32,875 nucleotides of DNA from an uncultured Acetobacteraceae bacterium (GTDB taxonomy: Bacteria > Pseudomonadota > Alphaproteobacteria > Acetobacterales > Acetobacteraceae): positions 1 through 32,875 of the forward strand of contig CALFNB010000507.1 in the NCBI GenBank assembly GCA_937902425.1. Reading direction: 5' to 3'. Positions 32,554-32,875 of this stretch are shown piece after piece; position 1 is the stretch's first letter; every line of letters begins with the position of its first letter. The notes beneath the pieces were generated by a model that saw only the letters and a list, made by a program, of their open reading frames with translations, was not told the origin of the DNA and did no database searches. Position numbers and translations under genes: made by a program.

Positions 32554-32875
32554 ATGAGCGTCATGTCCGATCGCTGGATCCGCCACATGGCCACGACCCA
32601 GCGCATGATCGAGCCCTTCGAGGAGGGCGAAAGGCGAGACGGGGTCATCAGCTACGGTCTGTCCAGCTACGGCTACGACGCGCGCATCGCGGACGAGTTC
32701 AAGATTTTCACCAACATCGACTCGGCGGTGATCGATCCGAAGAATTTCGCGCCAACCAGCTTCGTCGACCGCAAGACCGACACCTGCATCATTCCGCCCA
32801 ACAGCTTCGCGCTCGGCCATACCATCGAGTATTTCCGCATCCCGCGCGACGTCCTGGTGATCTGTCTCGGCAAAT
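32554..32875 (+). CDS. dcd: dCTP deaminase (partial, 5' part)
   Basis: The first 107 codons; the gene runs off the window. The enzyme deaminates dCTP to dUTP, feeding thymidylate synthesis. [19 protein letters not shown] is the usual alphaproteobacterial start. It is followed by [19 protein letters not shown] (nucleotide-binding region), [20 protein letters not shown] and [12 protein letters not shown]. The ATG used gives MSVMSDRW; an ATG three codons later is also possible. GGAG lies about 13 nt upstream. It is divergent from the toxin operon, with about 250 bp between the two starts. This is the intact-looking copy; a truncated second 5' end lies about 2.9 kb to the left. Confidence 0.92.
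   Translation, partial: MSVMSDRWIRHMATTQRMIEPFEEGERRDGVISYGLSSYGYDARIADEFKIFTNIDSAVIDPKNFAPTSFVDRKTDTCIIPPNSFALGHTIEYFRIPRDVLVICLGK

Noticed and set aside
32305-32820. N-terminal extension of the toxin-like gene up to 32820
   Set aside because: It would cross the dcd promoter and overlap the dcd coding region; the promoter at 32333-32361 and the MPWEDQG start fit the shorter form.

Overview
This is GC-rich DNA (most genes strongly favour G or C at third codon positions) from what looks like an alphaproteobacterium. Acetobacteraceae/Rhodospirillales is my best guess, from the mix of a two-domain CaiB CoA-transferase, DUF3237 protein, HIBADH-type dehydrogenases, OpgC, a PEP-CTERM protein and an alphaproteobacterial-type dcd. 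This is inference from protein style only. No rRNA, tRNA or CRISPR array was seen.

Layout. (1) 1-8.5 kb: the tail of a G3E/CobW-type GTPase, then a leftward run of six genes. DUF3237 protein, 3-hydroxyisobutyrate dehydrogenase and an acyl-CoA synthetase are tightly spaced. They run on into a double VanZ-type membrane protein, an O-antigen ligase/polymerase-like protein with an inserted carbohydrate-binding-like region, and an exported sialidase-fold protein. The second half looks like a surface-glycan module. (2) 8.8-16.8 kb: a zinc-ribbon methyltransferase, a small exported protein, a frameshifted phage-fibre-like remnant, a beta-lactamase-family hydrolase, a Uma2 nuclease overlapping rsmG, and an alpha/beta hydrolase followed by a tandem CoA-transferase. 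(3) 16.8-20.3 kb: metB, a cysK broken by two one-base losses with gene debris upstream, and a second beta-hydroxyacid dehydrogenase. (4) 20.7-25.5 kb: a chemoreceptor with a C-terminal PilZ domain and an internal 33-bp tandem duplication, a PEP-CTERM protein, a small membrane protein and an enoyl-CoA hydratase. (5) 25.5-32.9 kb: accessory DNA with visibly lower GC. It holds a stand-alone KAP NTPase, opgC, and a module bounded by two copies of the promoter and 5' end of dcd.

The most interesting part is that last module, about 29.5-32.55 kb. A truncated, diverged dcd start lies at 29612 and the intact dcd starts at 32554. Between them a leftward operon encodes a 281-residue toxin-like protein with its own good sigma70-type promoter, a DUF4279 protein 18 nt downstream (the usual place for an immunity protein), and two tandem 167-residue exported paralogues made by a 620-bp duplication. 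I read this as a toxin-immunity island that arrived with, or created, a duplicate of the 5' end of dcd.

Three apparent frameshifts (two in cysK, one in the phage-like remnant) can each be repaired by adding a single G. They may therefore be homopolymer sequencing errors rather than real lesions.
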